From Paratinospora sagittata (Eukaryota; Streptophyta; Magnoliopsida; Ranunculales; Menispermaceae): a stretch of 64,000 nt of DNA. Shown here piece after piece: positions 61,001-64,000 of this stretch (positions within the stretch are counted from its first letter, which is position 1; the number at the start of each line of letters is the position of its first letter). The position numbers and the translations under genes were made by a program. Under the pieces are notes generated by a model. That model saw only the letters and a list, made by a program, of their open reading frames with translations. It did not search any database and was not told where the DNA came from. The DNA is taken from assembly GCA_035771175.1 (NCBI GenBank), contig CM069607.1, forward strand, positions 18,670,001-18,734,000. Reading direction: 5' to 3'.

Positions 61001-63254
61001 GGTGTTAGTGGAGAATATTTTAGTTACGATTCCCAGTCAAAACTGTGCAAGGAATAGAAAAATCGAGCAAGGGAAAGGTCTCACGTTTTCTTGTAGAAAT
61101 GTGAGATTTCTAACTCTGACGTGGATAGCATGCTATTGGGTTGTGTATCATGCTCTCTAATGGCGGATAGCGGACTATTGCAGGTCGATATACACAAACC
61201 TGAGAGCTCGAGTTTTTCGGACTCTCCAATAGCGTGCAATCTAGGTCTATAGCACGCTATTTCCCATTTTACTAAAAATTGAAAGATCACGGCAATTGCT
61301 CTATAGCAAGCTATCAAAAGGCATAGTGCGCTGTAGGCAATTTTCAAGAAAAAATGATTTTTGATTTTTCAACCCTATCAGCGTGCTATCGACACTGATA
61401 GTCCCATATTGCCTTTTGAAAATTTTTGGCAAAGTGCTGGATAGCCCGATTTTGGAAAAATTAATATTTTAACACTTAAAAACAATCCCAATGACTCAAA
61501 ACACTTTTAAATCATTCAAAACTCATTGAAATTATGATTAAAACCTTTCGGAAAATATTTTGTCCAAATAAAATACTAAATCCAAGTGATTTTGAAGACT
61601 TTGCAATTTAGAGAGTTTTCGTGTTGAGATTGATCGAGGGATTACCCAACACACCTATGATCAAACTAATGCATTAGCGTTGAGATATGTCTTCGTTCTT
61701 AGAGCTTGATCTTTGTATACTTTAATAGCTATTGTTTGATGTGTTTTGATGGTTAGTTTTAGCACTCAGAGAAAGAATATAGGTGATGTGTTCTCTTACT
61801 GAGAACACTTCATATACTTACAGTTTAAAACAATAGATAGCTTCTGAAAATCTCACCACAAAAGGGATAAAATTAAGAACTTGCTAAACAATGAGGTTAT
61901 CTTCAAGACAGTTTGCAATTTTGATTCAGGTCGAAGCTTTTATTGGCAAAGCAAGAATCACGACTCTCTTCTTTTGAAATACTCTTTGGAAAGCACAGTC
62001 TAACTTGCAAAAATCGTGTGAGTTGTATCTTTGAAAATTAAAGAATGAGTGTTTTATTAAATTAGCAGTTGCAGGTTAAAAAGCAAGAGAGTAGGATATG
62101 ATTTGAATTCAAAACATTGTTTAATTCAAAGTTGTTTTGCCCGTGCAACACAATTGGAATCATCCGGGTGTTAGTGGAGAATATGTCAGTTACGATTCCC
62201 AGTCAAAACTGTGCAAGGAATAGAAAAATCGAGCAAGGGAAAGGTCCCACGTTTTCTTGCTAGAAATGTGAGATTTCTAACTCTGACGTGGATAGCATGC
62301 TATTGGGTTGTGTATCATGCTCTCTAATGACGGATAGCGGACTATTGCAGGTCAATATACACAAACCCGAGAGCTCGAGTTTTTTGGACTCTCCAATAGC
62401 GTGCAATCTAGGTCTATAGCATGCTAGTACCCTTTTTACTAAAAATTGAAAGATCACGGCAATTGCTCTATAGCAAGCTATCAAAAGGCATAGCGCGCTG
62501 TAGGCAATTTTCAAGAAATTCTTTTTTATGATTTTTGAACACTATCAGCGTGCTATCGACAATGATAGTGCCTTATTGCCTTTTGAAATTTTTTGGCAAA
62601 GTGCTGGATAGCCCGATTTTGGAAAAATTAAAATTTTAACACTTAAAAACCATCCCAATGACTCAAAACACTTTTAAATCATTCAAAACTCATTGAAATT
62701 ATGATTAAAACCTTTCGAAAAATATTTTGTCAAAATCAAATACTAAATCCAAGTGATTTTGAAGACTTTGCAATTTAGAGGGTTTTCGTGCTGAGATTGA
62801 TCGAGGGGTTACCCAACACACCTAAGATCAAACTAATGCATTAGTATTTAGATATGACTTTGTTCTTAGAGCTTGATCTTTGTAGACTTTGATAGCTATT
62901 GTTTGATGTGTTCTTGATGGTTAGTTGTAGCACTCAGAGAAAGAATATAGGTGATGTGTTCTCTTACTGAGAACACTTCATATACTTACAGTTTAAAACA
63001 ATGGATAGCTTCTGAAAATCTCACCACAAAAGGGATAAAATTAAGAACTTGCTAAACAATGAAGGTTATCTTCAAGACAGTTTGCAATTTTGATTCAGGT
63101 CGAAGCTTTTATTGGCAAAGCAAGAATCACGACTCTCTTCTTTTGAAATACTCTTTGGAAAGCACAGTCTAACTTGCAAAGATCGTGTGTGTTGTATCTT
63201 TGAAAATTAGAGAATGAGTGTTTTATTAAATTAGCAATTGCAAGTTAAAAAGCA

Positions 63255-63275
63255 AGAGAGTAGCAAAAGATCACG
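63255..63275. other. ~354-bp deletion and switch away from subfamily C
   Basis: GAGAGTAG is joined directly to CAAAAGATCACGG, skipping the part of the monomer between offsets of about 25 and 379 from the phase site. Sequence right of the junction (63264-64000) has GATCGAGAGGTTGCCCTACAC and lacks the C-type CCCAACACACC, so the deletion coincides with a change of monomer type. Confidence 0.8.
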
Positions 63276-64000
63276 GCAACTGCTCTATAGCGAGTTATCA
63301 GAAGGGATAGCGCGCTGTAGGAAATTTTCAAGAAAAATAGATTTTTGATTATTCAACCCCATCAGCGTGCTATCAACACTAATAGTGCACTATTTCCTTT
63401 TGAAATTTTTTGGCAAAGTGCCGGATAGCCCGATTTTGGAAAAATTAATATTATAACACTTAAGAACCATTCCATTGACTCAAAACACTTTTAAATCAAT
63501 TAAAACTCATTGAAATTTTGATTAAAACCTTTCGAAAAATATTTTGTCAAAATCAAATACTAAATCCAAGTAATTTTGAAGACTTTACAATTTAGAGAGT
63601 TTTCGTGATGAGATTGATCGAGAGGTTGCCCTACACACCTAAGATCAAACTAATGCATTAGGATTGAGATATATCTTCGTTCTTAGAGCTTGATGTTTGT
63701 AGACTTTGATAGCTATTGTTTGATGTGGTCTTGATGATTAGTTGTAGCACTCAGAGAAAGAATATAGGTGATGTGTTCTCTTTCTGAGAACACTTCATAT
63801 ACTTATAGTTTAAAACAATGGATAGCTTCTGAAAATCTCAGTACAAAATAGATAAAATTAAGAACTTGCTAAACAATGAGGTTATCTTCAAGACTGTTTG
63901 CAATTTTGATTCAGGTCGAAGCTTTTATTGGCAATGCAAGAATCACGACTCTCTTCTATTGAAATACTCTTTGGAAAGCACAATCTAACTTGCAAAAATT

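Larger units (their letters stand above)
51000..63263. repeat. Satellite subfamily C zone
   Basis: B-derived monomers with extra shared variants: AAATTAAGAAC in place of AAATGAAGAAC throughout, GAGGGGTTACCCAACACACC in most, GTGCTATCGACA in most, and from about 54.8 kb GATGGTTAG. Dimer spacing is visible: GGTCCCACGTTTTCTTGC occurs at about 59908 and 62244 (2,336 bp), and GATATGACTTTG at about 60517 and 62853. Segments 56.4-57.7 kb and 61.0-62.3 kb are also close relatives. Confidence 0.75.
48653..64000. repeat. Right satellite array, about 13 monomers
   Basis: This is the same satellite and orientation as on the left, resuming at CTATCAACG. Phase sites are at 49349, 50517, 51685, 52854, 54022, 55190, 56359, 57526, 58564, 59734, 60903, 62069 and 63238. 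The 57526-58564 step is only 1,038 bp owing to a deletion. The first two monomers resemble the B-type units just left of the retrotransposon (both have ATCGAGGGGTTACCC). Confidence 0.96.

Noticed and set aside
62260..62514. Recurrent minus-strand frame of 84-88 codons with a hydrophobic N-terminus, seen in many monomers (for example 2133-2387, 9141-9395, 51877-52131, 57717-57971, 61081-61347)
   Set aside because: It begins at TTG, not ATG. It is broken in many monomers, its conservation is explained by satellite homogenisation, and no domain is recognisable.

Overview
The window is plant nuclear DNA, probably from a flowering plant. It is a long AT-rich satellite array with a monomer of about 1,168 bp. 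One decayed Ty3/gypsy (chromovirus-type) LTR retrotransposon interrupts it. The evidence for a plant is the element itself: a methionine-initiator tRNA primer site, long LTRs with a TATATAAA promoter, a C-terminal chromodomain, and an extra upstream ORF of a kind seen only in plants. I see no host gene, no tRNA or rRNA gene and no CRISPR array. The satellite and the surrounding AT-richness fit constitutive (centromeric, pericentromeric or knob) heterochromatin, but the species cannot be named from the sequence alone.

Layout. Positions 1-37186 hold about 32 head-to-tail monomers. The first ~17.4 kb is one subfamily (A) and the rest a second (B), with a sharp switch between 17.4 and 17.85 kb. 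Neighbouring monomers often alternate, so the real homogenisation unit in many places is a dimer of about 2,336 bp. Near-identical tandem dimers lie at 2640-7311 and 29040-33713, and a near-identical monomer pair at about 9640-11860. Positions 37187-48652 are the retrotransposon. Positions 48653-64000 hold about 13 more monomers, in the same orientation, at first B-like and then a third variant group (C).

The retrotransposon reads left to right. It has a 5' LTR of about 1.5 kb, a PBS, and a leader of five AT-rich tandem repeats. Next comes a broken accessory ORF resembling the 'putative plant transposon protein' family, then a non-coding spacer. The coding part follows as gag, protease, reverse transcriptase-RNase H, integrase and chromodomain, then a polypurine tract and a rearranged, truncated 3' LTR. 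Coding is interrupted by at least six stops and three frameshifts, and the LTRs differ by about 3% where they align cleanly, so it is an old, non-autonomous copy. Both the accessory ORF and gag have a pyrimidine tract plus AG only 6-8 nt before the ATG. This suggests that the ancestral element made two alternatively spliced messages from one LTR promoter.

The satellite has internal structure of its own: many ATAGC/GCTAT half-sites packed into about 320 bp, a conserved 8-bp-arm hairpin, several perfect 12-bp palindromes, and an internal direct repeat at which one monomer has been shortened. A 223-bp patch shared exactly between 35.0 kb and 53.3 kb, on opposite sides of the retrotransposon, points to conversion-like exchange inside the array.
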